A stretch of DNA of 64,000 bases, taken from Blastococcus sp. TF02A-30. Its GTDB lineage: Bacteria; Actinomycetota; Actinomycetes; Mycobacteriales; Geodermatophilaceae. This document shows, one piece after another, positions 23,924 through 33,107 of this stretch. The notes under the pieces are model-generated. The model searched no databases. It was not told the origin of the DNA and was given only the letters and a program-made list of their open reading frames with translations. The number at the start of each line of letters is the position of its first letter. Positions within the stretch are counted from its first letter, which is position 1. Position numbers and translations under genes: made by a program. Location: the NCBI RefSeq assembly GCF_003319185.1, contig NZ_QOHJ01000001.1, positions 558,001-622,000 of the forward strand, in the 5' to 3' direction.

Positions 23924-25720
23924 CTAGAGCGCGCTCGGCGGGACGTCGAGCACCGTGCGGTCCAGCGACTCCAGCAGGTCGAACTGGGCGCGGGTGCGGG
24001 GCAGCTCCCACCGCCAGAAGTAGCGGGCCGCGGCGCGCTTGCCGTCGTAGAACGAGCCCGTGCCGGCCTCCGCCGCCAGCGCCTGCTCGAGCCACAGCCA
24101 GCCGACGACGACGTGCCCGGCGGCCTCCAGGTAGACGTGCGAGTTGGCCAGCGCGAGGTCGGGGTCGCCCGTGCCCCACAGCGCCGCGGTGACCGCGCCC
24201 ATGCGGGCGACGGCGGCGTCCAGGTCGGCGGCGAAACCGGCCCACTCCGTGCCCGCGGCGCGGGCGGTGGTCGCGGTGATCGTCTCGCCCAGCAGCCGCA
24301 GCCCGGCGCCGCCCTGCATCACGACCTTGCGCCCGAGCAGGTCGAGCGACTGGATGCCCTGGGTGCCCTCGTGGATCGGGTTGAGCCGGTTGTCGCGGTA
24401 GAACTGCTCCACCGGGTAGTCGCGGGTGTAGCCGTAGCCGCCGTGCACCTGGATGGCCAGGTCGTTGGCGGCCAGACCCCACTGCGACGGCCACGCCTTG
24501 GCGATCGGGGTGAGCATGTCCAGGAGCAGGTGGGCGCGGTCGCGCTCCTCCTGAGAATCGGCGGTCTGCTCCTCGTCGACCAGCCGTGCGCAGTACAGGC
24601 CCAGCGCCATGCCGCCCTCGGCGTAGGACTTGGCGGCCAGCAGCATCCGGCGGACGTCGGTGTGCTCGATGATCGGCACCATCGGCGAGGACGGGTCCTT
24701 GGCGCCGGCCGGTCGGCCCTGCGTGCGGGTGCGCGCGTACTCCAGCGCGTGCAGGTAGCCGGTGTAGCCGAGCACGGTCGCGCCGACCCCGACGCCGATC
24801 CGCGCCTCGTTCATCATGTGGAACATGTAGGTGAGGCCGCGGTGCGGCTCGCCCACGAGGTAGCCGACGGCGCCGGCCCGCCCGCCCGGGGTGTGCACGC
24901 CCTCGCCGAAGTTGAGCAGCGTGTTCGTCGTCCCGCGGTAGCCCATCTTGTGGTTGAGCCCGGCCAGCACGACGTCGTTGCGCTCGCCGAGCGACCCGTC
25001 GGGGTTCACCAGGAACTTCGGCACGATGAACAGCGAGATGCCCTTGGTCCCGGGCGGTCCGCCGGGGATCTTGGCCAGCACCAGGTGGACGATGTTCTCG
25101 GTCAGCTCGTGGTCGCCACCGGAGATCCACATCTTGTTGCCGGTGAGCCGGTAGGTGCCGTCGTCCTGCGGCACCGCCTTCGTCGTGATGTCGGCCAGCG
25201 ACGAGCCGGCCTGCGGCTCCGACAACGCCATCGTGCCGAACCAGCGGCCCTCGAGCTCCGGCCGGACGAAGGTGTCGATCTGCTCCTGGCTGCCGTGGGC
25301 GAGCAGCAGCCGGGCGTTGCCCATCGTGAGGAACGGGTAGGCCGACGTGCCGACGTTGGCCGCCTTGAACCAGGCGAACACCGCCTGGCCGACGGTGTGC
25401 GGCAGCTGCATGCCGCCGTACTCCTCGTCGAAGGACCCGGCCATGAGCCCCGCGTCGGTGAAGACCTTCAGCGCCTTCGCGACCTCCGGGATCAGCACCG
25501 CCTTGCCGTCGACCATGTGCGGCTCGTTCTCGTCCGCCGTGCGGTTGTGCGGCGCGAAGTGCTCGGTGGCGATCTGCTCGGCCAGGTCCATCGCCGCGTC
25601 GAACGTCTCGCGGGAGTGCTCGGCGAAGCGCGGGCGCTTGGTCAGCGACTCGACGTCCAGCCACTCGTGCAGCAGGAAGTCGAGGTCGCGTCGGGACAGG
25701 ATCAGCGAGGACGACGCCAT
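23924..25720 (-). CDS. Large acyl-CoA dehydrogenase, DmdC-like
   Basis: A 598-aa FAD enzyme of the long acyl-CoA dehydrogenase group with an extra C-terminal helical domain (residues about 475-590), as in DmdC-type 3-methylmercaptopropionyl-CoA dehydrogenases. Typical blocks are DEEYGGMQLPHTVGQAV, FGTMALSEPQAGSSLADI, GNKMWISGGDHELTENIVHLVLAK, GLNHKMGYRGTTNTLLNFGE and QVHGGYGYTRDYPVEQFYRDNRLNPIHEGTQGIQ, with a Glu in the EGT base position. Paralogues with this architecture are numerous in actinobacteria, so a DMSP role should not be assumed; medium- or long-chain acyl-CoA oxidation is equally possible. It is monocistronic. Confidence 0.9.
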   Translation of the reverse strand: MASSSLILSRRDLDFLLHEWLDVESLTKRPRFAEHSRETFDAAMDLAEQIATEHFAPHNRTADENEPHMVDGKAVLIPEVAKALKVFTDAGLMAGSFDEEYGGMQLPHTVGQAVFAWFKAANVGTSAYPFLTMGNARLLLAHGSQEQIDTFVRPELEGRWFGTMALSEPQAGSSLADITTKAVPQDDGTYRLTGNKMWISGGDHELTENIVHLVLAKIPGGPPGTKGISLFIVPKFLVNPDGSLGERNDVVLAGLNHKMGYRGTTNTLLNFGEGVHTPGGRAGAVGYLVGEPHRGLTYMFHMMNEARIGVGVGATVLGYTGYLHALEYARTRTQGRPAGAKDPSSPMVPIIEHTDVRRMLLAAKSYAEGGMALGLYCARLVDEEQTADSQEERDRAHLLLDMLTPIAKAWPSQWGLAANDLAIQVHGGYGYTRDYPVEQFYRDNRLNPIHEGTQGIQSLDLLGRKVVMQGGAGLRLLGETITATTARAAGTEWAGFAADLDAAVARMGAVTAALWGTGDPDLALANSHVYLEAAGHVVVGWLWLEQALAAEAGTGSFYDGKRAAARYFWRWELPRTRAQFDLLESLDRTVLDVPPSAL

Positions 25721-25739
25721 GGCCCGACTGTAAGCCGCC

Positions 25740-27497
25740 TCACGGCGTCGGGCGGTCCCCCGGTCGGCCGACCGGAGGAGCCGTCGACGTCGGGGCCGCG
25801 GCCCCTGCCGCCTCGGTCGCCTGCTCGGCCGCGTCCCCCGGGTCGCTGGTCGCCGTCCCGGCCGCGGCGCCCTGGCGGGCCTGGATGCCCGACTTGTCGC
25901 TCAGCGCGAGCTGCGGCAGGAACAGGAAGACGAAGAAGCCGATCGCCACCACGCACGCGGCGATGAGGAACACCAGGTCGATGGAGGCGGTGAACCCCTC
26001 GCGGAACGGCTGGACGAGGAGCGGGAACTGCTCGATGCGGGTGGTGTCGGCCGTCAGCTCCTCGAGCCCGGCCTGCTGCAGCTGCTGTGCCTGTGCCCCG
26101 GCCTCGGGGTTGCTCGCCGCGACCTCGCCGATGCGGTCGCCGATGTCGGTGGGCAGCCGGGTGAACAGGATGGACAGGAAGGCGGCGGTGCCGATGGTGC
26201 CGCCCATCTGGCGGAAGAAGGTCACCGACGACGTCGCGACGCCCATCTCCCGCGGGGAGACGGCGTTCTGGACGGCGAGGATCACCGGCTGGAAGTTGAA
26301 GCCCAGCCCCAGGCCCAGCAGGACCATGAACGGGGCGAGCACCCAGACCGAGGTGTCGGCCTCGACGACCAGCGACATCGACACCAGCGCGACGACCATC
26401 AGCGCGATCCCGACCAGCGGGAAGACCTTGTACTTCCCGGTCCGCGAGATCGCGATCCCGGAGCTCATCGCCCCGGTCATGATCCCGGCGACCAGCGGGA
26501 TCATCTGGAGGCCGGCCATGGTCGGGCTGGAGCCGTGCACGATCTGCAGGTACTGCGGGAGCAGCAGCAGGCCGCCGAACATGCCGGCGCCCATCACGAC
26601 GGACCCGACGGCGCTGACGGTGAAGCTGCGGTTGCCGAACATGCGCAGCGGCAGCAGGGCGTCGTCGCGGTAGGCCCGCTCGGCGAGCACGAACAGCACG
26701 AAGCCGACCGCGCCGATGGCGTAGCAGAGCACCGCCCGGCCGGAACCCCAGCCCCACACCCGGCCCTGCTCGGCGACGACCAGCAACGGCACCAGGAAGG
26801 TGATCAGCGCCAGGGCGCCGGGCCAGTCGATGCGGTGCTCACGGCGCTCGTGCGGCAGGTGGAGCACCCGCCAGACGGCGGCGAACGCGATCGCGCCGAG
26901 CGGGACGTTGATCCAGAAGATCCAGCGCCAGCCGGTGAGGCCGAGGATCGACTCGTGGCCCGCGAAGAAGCCGCCGATGACCGGACCGAGCACGCTGGAC
27001 GTGCCGAAGACGGCCATGAAGTAGCCCTGGTACCGCGAGCGCTCCCGGGGCGGCACGATGTCGCCGATGATCGCCAGCGCCAGCGACATGAGCCCGCCGG
27101 CGCCGATCCCCTGCACCGCGCGGTAGGCGGCCAGCTGGTACATCGAGTCGGCCAGCCCGCACAGCGCCGAGCCGACGACGAAGATCCCGATCGCGAAGAG
27201 GTAGAACGGCCGCCGCCCGTAGAGGTCGGAGAGCTTGCCGTAGAGGGGTGTCGAGATCGTCGAGGTGATGAGGAAGGCCGTCGTCGCCCAGGCCTGGAGG
27301 TCGTAGCCCTGCAGGTCGTCGGCGATGGTCCGGATGGCGGTCGCCACGACCGTCTGGTCCAGGGCCGCCAGGAACATGGCGACCATCAGGCCGACCAGGA
27401 TCGTGACGATCTGGCGGTGGGTGAACGCACCGTCGGCGTCCGGGGCGGCGGCCGCCGCGCGGGCGTCACGGCGGTTCGCGCTGCGGGTGGAGGTCAT
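25740..27497 (-). CDS. EmrB/QacA-type MFS drug efflux transporter
   Basis: A 585-aa, 14-helix DHA2 transporter. It has FLAALDQTVVATAIRTI in helix 1 (motif D1), GKLSDLYGRRPFYLF (motif A) and AVQGIGAGGLMSLALAIIGDIVPPRERSRYQG around helix 4, and GWRWIFWINVPLGA. About 60 Ala/Pro/Thr-rich residues form a C-terminal tail. Its start overlaps the stop of a MarR gene by 4 bp (ATGA), so the two are one operon and the exporter is likely derepressed by the substrate through MarR. Confidence 0.92.
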   Translation of the reverse strand: MTSTRSANRRDARAAAAAPDADGAFTHRQIVTILVGLMVAMFLAALDQTVVATAIRTIADDLQGYDLQAWATTAFLITSTISTPLYGKLSDLYGRRPFYLFAIGIFVVGSALCGLADSMYQLAAYRAVQGIGAGGLMSLALAIIGDIVPPRERSRYQGYFMAVFGTSSVLGPVIGGFFAGHESILGLTGWRWIFWINVPLGAIAFAAVWRVLHLPHERREHRIDWPGALALITFLVPLLVVAEQGRVWGWGSGRAVLCYAIGAVGFVLFVLAERAYRDDALLPLRMFGNRSFTVSAVGSVVMGAGMFGGLLLLPQYLQIVHGSSPTMAGLQMIPLVAGIMTGAMSSGIAISRTGKYKVFPLVGIALMVVALVSMSLVVEADTSVWVLAPFMVLLGLGLGFNFQPVILAVQNAVSPREMGVATSSVTFFRQMGGTIGTAAFLSILFTRLPTDIGDRIGEVAASNPEAGAQAQQLQQAGLEELTADTTRIEQFPLLVQPFREGFTASIDLVFLIAACVVAIGFFVFLFLPQLALSDKSGIQARQGAAAGTATSDPGDAAEQATEAAGAAAPTSTAPPVGRPGDRPTP

Positions 27498-27985
27498 GGG
27501 GTCACCGTCCGGGTCGGGGTGCCGGCGGCGGGGTCGGCGGGCAGCGTCCTCGCGATGCCGTCGAGCAGCCGGTCGAACAGGGTCGTGAAGGTGTCGAGCT
27601 CGTCGTCGGTCCAGTCGGCCGTGACCGTGCGCAGGTAGGCAACGCGGTCTCCGCGGAGCTGCTCCAGCTGTGCGTGTCCCGCATCGGTCAGCACGAGCCG
27701 GCTGGCCCGGCCGTCCGACTCGTCGGCCGCACGGCGCACGAGCCCCCGCTCGACGAGCAGCGTCACGTGCCGGCTCACCGTGGACGGGTCGGCGTGCACC
27801 TGCTCGGCCAGCTCGCTCTGCCGGAGGGGGCCCAGCCGGTCGAGCGGGAAGAGCAGGACCAGCGCCGCCAGGTCGCGGCCACCCTCAGCGGCGTGCTGGG
27901 CCTTGATCCCGTGGATCAGCCGCGCGAACCGGGGCATCTGGTCGCTGATCGCCAGCAGGCCGGCGTCGCGCCGTGCTGTGCTCAT
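27494..27985 (-). CDS. MarR-family transcriptional regulator
   Basis: A 163-aa winged-helix regulator. The start ATG 27985 gives MSTARRDAG; an upstream in-frame start would add unrelated residues and overlap the promoter. The DNA-binding domain is at about residues 45-110: LGPLRQSELAEQVHADPSTVSRHVTLLVERGLVRR, then the wing ADESDGRASRLVLTDAG. Helices at each end form the dimer interface. It is encoded first in an operon with an EmrB/QacA exporter, which it probably represses until an effector binds. Confidence 0.92.
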   Translation of the reverse strand: MSTARRDAGLLAISDQMPRFARLIHGIKAQHAAEGGRDLAALVLLFPLDRLGPLRQSELAEQVHADPSTVSRHVTLLVERGLVRRAADESDGRASRLVLTDAGHAQLEQLRGDRVAYLRTVTADWTDDELDTFTTLFDRLLDGIARTLPADPAAGTPTRTVTP

Positions 27986-28035
27986 GCGTCCTCCTCGACC
28001 AACAGTTCCATGCACCGTACACCTTGTTGCAGAGC

Positions 28036-28047
28036 GCATGCATGCAT
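28036..28047. promoter_or_regulatory. Palindrome in the marR-hrpA divergent region
   Basis: GCATGCATGCAT contains the overlapping perfect palindromes GCATGCATGC (28036-28045) and ATGCATGCAT (28038-28047). They lie about 50-60 bp upstream of the MarR start and 90 bp before hrpA. This AT-containing palindrome stands out in GC-rich DNA and is a candidate MarR operator. Confidence 0.35.
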
Positions 28048-28138
28048 TCTCGACGGGTCGGGCCGACGCGCAGCGAGGAGTGGGATCCTGGGAGCCCGCC
28101 CACTACCCAGCACACCCGAGAGGAACGCGAGCGCCCCG

Positions 28139-31100
28139 GTGAGTTCTGCCCAGGACGACCTGCGCGAGCGGCTCGCGACCCTCACCCTGGCCGACGAGCA
28201 CCGCCTGCGCCGGCGGCTCGACGGACTGCGCAAGGTCCGCGACCCGCAGGCGCGCGCCCGCCAGCGCGAGCGCATCGAGGCCGACGTGGCCACCGCGGAG
28301 GAGCGGATCGCCCGCCGTCGCGCCGCCGTCCCGGCGATCGCCTACCCCGAGGACCTGCCGGTCAGCGCCCGCCGGGACGACATCGCCGCCGCGCTCCGCG
28401 ACGCGCAGGTCGTCGTCGTGGCCGGGGAGACCGGCTCGGGCAAGACGACCCAGCTGCCCAAGATCGCGCTCGAGCTCGGCCGCGGGGTCCGGGGCCGGAT
28501 CGGGCACACCCAGCCCCGGCGGATCGCCGCCCGCAGCGTGGCCGAGCGGATCGCCGAGGAGCTCGGCACGCCGCTGGGCGAGACCGTCGGCTACAAGATG
28601 CGGTTCAACGACCAGGTGTCGGACTCGACGCTGGTCAAGCTGATGACCGACGGCGTGCTGCTCGCCGAGATCGCGCACGACCGGCTGCTGCGCCAGTACG
28701 ACACGATCATCCTCGACGAGGCGCACGAGCGGAGCCTCAACATCGACTTCCTGCTGGGCTACCTGGCCCAGATCCTGCCGCGGCGCCCCGACCTGAAGCT
28801 GGTCATCACCTCGGCGACGATCGACGTCGAGCGGGTGGCGGCGCACTTCAGCGGCGCACCGGTGGTCGAGGTGAGCGGGCGGACCTACCCCGTCGAGGTC
28901 CGCTACCGCCCGGTCGTCGACCCCGACGACCCGGAAGCGGACGAGGACCGGGACCAGGTCACCGCGATCCTCGACGCCGTCGACGAGCTGGTGGCCGAGG
29001 GGCCGGGCGACATCCTGGTGTTCCTCGCCGGGGAGCGGGAGATCCGCGACACCCAGGACGCGCTGGCCGACCGTGCGCTCCCGGGGACTGAGGTCGTGCC
29101 GCTCTACTCGCGGCTGTCGGCCGCCGACCAGCACAAGGTCTTCGCCCCCCACGCCGGACGGCGGATCGTGCTGGCCACGAACGTCGCCGAGACCTCGCTG
29201 ACCGTGCCCGGCATCCGCTACGTCATCGACCCGGGCACCGCGCGCATCTCGCGGTACAGCCATCGCACCAAGGTGCAGCGGCTGCCGATCGAGCCGGTGA
29301 GCCAGGCCTCGGCCCGCCAGCGCTCGGGGCGCTGCGGACGGCTCGGCCCCGGCATCGCCATCCGGCTCTACACCGAGGAGGACTTCGAGAGCCGGCCGGA
29401 GTTCACCGACCCCGAGATCCTGCGCACCAACCTGGCGTCGGTGCTGCTGCAGATGGCGGCGCTGGACCTGGGCGACGTCGAGGAGTTCCCGTTCGTCGAC
29501 CCGCCGGACCGCCGCGCGGTCGCCGACGGCCTGGCGCTGCTCGAGGAGCTGAACGCCCTGGACGCCGACGGGAAGCTGACGCCGACCGGCCGCTCCCTCG
29601 CCGCGCTGCCGCTGGACCCGCGCATGGCCCGGATGGTGGTCGAGGGGGACCGCCGCGGCGTGCTGGAGGAGGTCCTGGTCATCGCCGCCGGGCTCACCAT
29701 CCAGGACCCGCGCGAGCGGCCGACCGAGCACCAGCAGGCCGCCGACGAGATGCACCGCCGGTTCGCCGACGAGAACTCCGACTTCCTCGCCCTGCTCAAC
29801 CTGTGGCGCTACCTGGGCGAGCAGCAGGAGGCGTTGAGCGGCAACCAGTTCCGCCGCACGGTGAAGCGCGAGTTCCTGCACTACCTGCGCATCCGCGAGT
29901 GGCAGGACCTGCACGGTCAGCTGCGCGGCACGGCCCGGCGCCTCGGCATGGCGCTGAACGGCCCCGCGACCGAACCCGACGAGCGCGGCATCCACACCGC
30001 GCTGCTGGCCGGCCTGCTCTCCCACGTCGGCATGCAGGCCGAGCTGGCGAAGGGCCAGAACGGCCAGCCCGGGACGTCGCGGGACCAGCGCCGGGGAGGC
30101 CGCGAGTACCTGGGCACCCGGAACACCCGGTTCGTGATCGCGCCGGGCACGCCGCTGGTGAAGAAGCCGCCGCGCTGGGTGGTCGCCGCCGAGCTCGTGG
30201 AGACCAGTCGGCTGTTCGCCCGCACCGTGGCGCGGATAGATCCCGAGACCGTCGAGAAGCTCGCCGACCACCTGGTGAAACGGCAGTACTCCGAGCCGCG
30301 CTGGGACGAGAAGCGCGGCTCGGTCGTCGCCACCGAGCGCGTGACGCTCTACGGGCTGCCGCTCGTCGTCGGCCGGCGGGTGCAGTACGGCTCGATCGAC
30401 CCCGTGCTCTCCCGGGAGCTGTTCATCCGGCACGCGCTGGTCGAGGGCCGGTGGACGACGCACCACGCGTTCTGGGCGGCGAACCAGCAGGCCCTCGAGC
30501 AGGTGGCGGAGCTCGAGGAGCGGGCTCGGCGCCGCGACATCGGGATCGACGACGAGACGCTGTTCGAGCTCTACGACGCCCGCATCCCGGCCGACGTCGT
30601 CTCCACCCGGCACTTCGACCGCTGGTGGAAGCGGGCCCGGCACGAGACCCCGGACCTGCTCACCTTCACCCCGGAGATGCTCACCAACGCCCAGGCCGCC
30701 GGCGAGGTGCGCGCGGAGGACTACCCGGACGCCGTCGAGCTCCGGCAGGGCCTCACCCTGCCGCTGTCCTACGCGTTCGCGCCGGGGGCGGCCGAGGACG
30801 GCGTCACCGTGGACGTGCCCCTGGGCGTGCTGGACGCCGTGGTCGAGCGCACCTCCGGGGAGTCGCTGGCGTTCACCGTGCCGGGGCTGCGGGAGGAGCT
30901 GGTCACCGCCCTGCTGCGCACGCTGCCCAAGCAGCTGCGCCGGGCGCTGGTGCCGATCCCGGACCGGGTCCGCGAGGTGCTGCCGCGGATCGACCCGGGC
31001 GAACCGCTGCTGCCCGCGCTGGAGCGGGAGCTGCGCCGGGCCGCCGGCGTCGTCGTCCCGCCGGACGCCTGGCAGCCGTCCCAGGTGCCCGGGCACCTGC

Positions 31101-32095
31101 GGGCCACCTTCCGCGTGCTGGACGACCAGCAGCGACCGCTGGCGACCGGCAAGGACCTCGCCGCGCTCAAGGCGGAGGTGGCGCCCCAGGCGCGGGCGAG
31201 CCTGGCCCGCGCCGCCTCGGAGCTGGAGCGCACCGGCCTGACCGACTGGTCGATCGGCGAGCTGCCGCGCACCGTCGAGGTCGCGCGCGGCGGCCACCTG
31301 GTGACCGCATTCCCGGCGCTGGTCGACGAGGGGGCCACCGTCGGCGTGCGCGTCGTCGCCACCGAGGTCGAGGCCACCCGGCTGACCTGGCGGGGTGCGC
31401 GGCGGCTGCTGGTGCTGGTCGCAGGCTCGCCCAGCAGGCAGGTCGTCAAGGGGCTGTCCCCGCGCACCCGGCTGGCGCTGCAGTTCAACCCGGACGGCGA
31501 GATCCCGGCGCTGGTGGACGACTGCGTGGACGCCGCCGCCGACGAGCTGATCGCCGCCGCCGGCGGCCCACCGCGCGACCCCGCCGCGTTCGCGGCCCTG
31601 GTCGCGACGGCGAAGCAGCAGCTGCTGCCGCTGACCGCGGATGCCGTGCAGAAGGTGGAGGCGGTGCTCACCCAGGCCCGGGAGGTCGCCGTCGCCATCG
31701 GTGCCGCGCCGGGACGCCGGGTGCCGGACGAGGCGATCGCCGATCTGCGCGGCCAGATGACCGGGTTGCTGCACCGGGGGTTCGTTGCGACCGCCGGCCG
31801 GCGCCGGCTGCCCGACCTGACCCGCTACCTGCGGGCGATGGCCTACCGGCTGGAGAAGCTGCCGGCCAACGCCGTCCGGGACCGGCTCTGGACCGGGCAG
31901 GTGGCCGCGGTGACGGCGGAGTACGAGCAGCTGCGCCGCCAGGTGCCGGCGACGGGTGCGCCCGACGACCCGGTGCTGCGGGTCCGCTGGATGATCGAGG
32001 AGCTGCGGGTGGGCCTGTTCGCCCAGGGCATCGGCACGCCCCGTCCGGTGTCGGAGCAGCGCGTCTACAAGGCGATCGACCAGCTCACCGGCTGA
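28139..32095 (+). CDS. hrpA: ATP-dependent RNA helicase HrpA (DEAH-box)
   Basis: A 1318-aa DEAH-box helicase, the usual length for HrpA. Motif I is GETGSGKTT, motif II DEAH (in IILDEAHERS), motif III SAT, and motif VI QRSGRCGR within SQASARQRSGRCGRLGPG. A helicase-associated HA2 region and OB-fold follow (about 520-720). The long C-terminal DUF3418-type region runs from about residue 730 to the end. I place the start at GTG 28139 because the frame upstream is non-homologous-looking and crosses the promoter. HrpA-type helicases act on structured mRNA and stalled or collided ribosomes in other bacteria. It is monocistronic and divergent from the MarR operon. Confidence 0.95.
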   Translation: MSSAQDDLRERLATLTLADEHRLRRRLDGLRKVRDPQARARQRERIEADVATAEERIARRRAAVPAIAYPEDLPVSARRDDIAAALRDAQVVVVAGETGSGKTTQLPKIALELGRGVRGRIGHTQPRRIAARSVAERIAEELGTPLGETVGYKMRFNDQVSDSTLVKLMTDGVLLAEIAHDRLLRQYDTIILDEAHERSLNIDFLLGYLAQILPRRPDLKLVITSATIDVERVAAHFSGAPVVEVSGRTYPVEVRYRPVVDPDDPEADEDRDQVTAILDAVDELVAEGPGDILVFLAGEREIRDTQDALADRALPGTEVVPLYSRLSAADQHKVFAPHAGRRIVLATNVAETSLTVPGIRYVIDPGTARISRYSHRTKVQRLPIEPVSQASARQRSGRCGRLGPGIAIRLYTEEDFESRPEFTDPEILRTNLASVLLQMAALDLGDVEEFPFVDPPDRRAVADGLALLEELNALDADGKLTPTGRSLAALPLDPRMARMVVEGDRRGVLEEVLVIAAGLTIQDPRERPTEHQQAADEMHRRFADENSDFLALLNLWRYLGEQQEALSGNQFRRTVKREFLHYLRIREWQDLHGQLRGTARRLGMALNGPATEPDERGIHTALLAGLLSHVGMQAELAKGQNGQPGTSRDQRRGGREYLGTRNTRFVIAPGTPLVKKPPRWVVAAELVETSRLFARTVARIDPETVEKLADHLVKRQYSEPRWDEKRGSVVATERVTLYGLPLVVGRRVQYGSIDPVLSRELFIRHALVEGRWTTHHAFWAANQQALEQVAELEERARRRDIGIDDETLFELYDARIPADVVSTRHFDRWWKRARHETPDLLTFTPEMLTNAQAAGEVRAEDYPDAVELRQGLTLPLSYAFAPGAAEDGVTVDVPLGVLDAVVERTSGESLAFTVPGLREELVTALLRTLPKQLRRALVPIPDRVREVLPRIDPGEPLLPALERELRRAAGVVVPPDAWQPSQVPGHLRATFRVLDDQQRPLATGKDLAALKAEVAPQARASLARAASELERTGLTDWSIGELPRTVEVARGGHLVTAFPALVDEGATVGVRVVATEVEATRLTWRGARRLLVLVAGSPSRQVVKGLSPRTRLALQFNPDGEIPALVDDCVDAAADELIAAAGGPPRDPAAFAALVATAKQQLLPLTADAVQKVEAVLTQAREVAVAIGAAPGRRVPDEAIADLRGQMTGLLHRGFVATAGRRRLPDLTRYLRAMAYRLEKLPANAVRDRLWTGQVAAVTAEYEQLRRQVPATGAPDDPVLRVRWMIEELRVGLFAQGIGTPRPVSEQRVYKAIDQLTG

Positions 32096-32110
32096 GGGGG
32101 CCGCTCCCGG

Positions 32111-32806
32111 TCACGGCCACTGCTCGCTGAGCTCGGGCAGCGGCTCGGCCTGCGACGGCGTCGGCGCCCGGCCGGTCCCGGACCCGTCGTCCTGGGCGCC
32201 GCGCATGAAGAGGTCCCAGAGGAAGTAGGCGGTCTCCCGCGGGCTCAGCTCGCCCTTGACCTGGTACCACTTGTAGGCCCAGTTGACCATGCCGAAGAGG
32301 GCGAAGGCGGTCAGCCGGGGATCGACCGGGCGCAGCTCGCCGGCGGCGGTACCGGCGGAGATGGTGTCCTCGATCAGCTTCCGGTACCGCACCCGGTTCT
32401 CCCGCATCTGCGCGCGCCGGTCGGGCCCCAGCTCGCGGTGGTGCTCGAAGAACATGCGCAGCGTCCCGGGCTTCTCCGCCAGGACCTCCATGTGGTCGAC
32501 GACGGCCTCGAGCAGGATCTGGCTCGGCCGCAGCCCCAGCTCCACCCGTCGGATCTGCCGCTCGATCAGCGGCTGGATGAAGCTCAGGTGGATCTCGAAG
32601 AGGATCTCTTCCTTGGACTTGAAGTAGTGGTAGAGCGACGGCTTGGCCAGGCCGGCCCGCTCGGCCAGGCGCTCCATCGAGGTCTGGTGGTACCCCTCGG
32701 CCTCGAAGAGCGACGCGGCGATGGCGATCAGCTCCTCGCGCCGCCCACCCTTGCCCGGCGTGCGTCCGGCGGCGACCCCGGGGACCGGGGGCTCAGGCGT
32801 GCTCAC
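32111..32806 (-). CDS. TetR-family regulator of the catabolic cluster
   Basis: A 231-aa TetR protein. Residues about 20-70 form the HTH: REELIAIAASLFEAEGYHQT, then SMERLAERAGLAKPSLYHYFKSKEEIL. The C-terminal ligand domain (about 80-210) is helical with FFEHHRELGPDRRAQMRENR and LFGMVNWAYKWYQ, typical of TetR_C domains linked to acyl-CoA or fatty-acid-type degradation genes. The chosen start is GTG 32806; the open frame extends to 32998 but would run through an operator. It is divergent from the ABC importer. A 16-bp palindrome 77 bp upstream of its start and two more elsewhere suggest it autoregulates and represses the neighbouring genes until a CoA-type or substrate ligand binds. Confidence 0.9.
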   Translation of the reverse strand: MSTPEPPVPGVAAGRTPGKGGRREELIAIAASLFEAEGYHQTSMERLAERAGLAKPSLYHYFKSKEEILFEIHLSFIQPLIERQIRRVELGLRPSQILLEAVVDHMEVLAEKPGTLRMFFEHHRELGPDRRAQMRENRVRYRKLIEDTISAGTAAGELRPVDPRLTAFALFGMVNWAYKWYQVKGELSPRETAYFLWDLFMRGAQDDGSGTGRAPTPSQAEPLPELSEQWP

Positions 32807-32882
32807 GATCTGGGTTCGACCCTCTTCCGCGGTGTGTGACCGGGGCGGCCCGGCGCCGGGGAAATGAAACAACACAGTCTCC

Positions 32883-32898
32883 CCGACCGTCCAGTCGG
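32883..32898. promoter_or_regulatory. TetR operator candidate 1 (autoregulatory)
   Basis: CCGACCGTCCAGTCGG differs by one base from the arms CCGACCG-NN-CGGTCGG seen at two other places. It is 77 bp upstream of the TetR start. Confidence 0.6.
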
Positions 32899-33026
32899 TA
32901 GCGCTGGGGAAGCTTTGGGTTTCCACGGCTAGCCCAGCCGCCCGACCGGCCGGTCGCCCTCGCCTGGCGGTGGCAGGATCGGACGACTGATCCGTCATCC
33001 GGCTCCGATCCGGGCGGTTGTGACCC

Positions 33027-33056
33027 TTGACACGACTGTGAGCCAGCCGACAGAGT
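33027..33056 (+). promoter_or_regulatory. Putative promoter of the ABC/catabolic operon
   Basis: TTGACA (33027-33032) is a perfect -35, followed after 18 nt by CAGAGT (33051-33056), a weak -10. The predicted start falls at the edge of the operator immediately downstream, a classic repressor-block layout. Confidence 0.5.
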
Positions 33057-33065
33057 GCCGGTCAC

Positions 33066-33081
33066 CCGACCGGTCGGTCGG
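33066..33081. promoter_or_regulatory. TetR operator candidate 2
   Basis: CCGACCG-GT-CGGTCGG is a perfect 7+7 inverted repeat lying 10 bp after the predicted -10 and 27 bp before the substrate-binding protein start. The arms are identical to the site at 53069-53084. Confidence 0.7.
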
Positions 33082-33107
33082 GCGGCCAACCGTCAAAGGA
33101 GTCGGAC

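Noticed and set aside
28103-31774. 1223-aa leftward ORF opposite hrpA
   Set aside because: Antisense shadow; hrpA carries all helicase motifs in the + frame.
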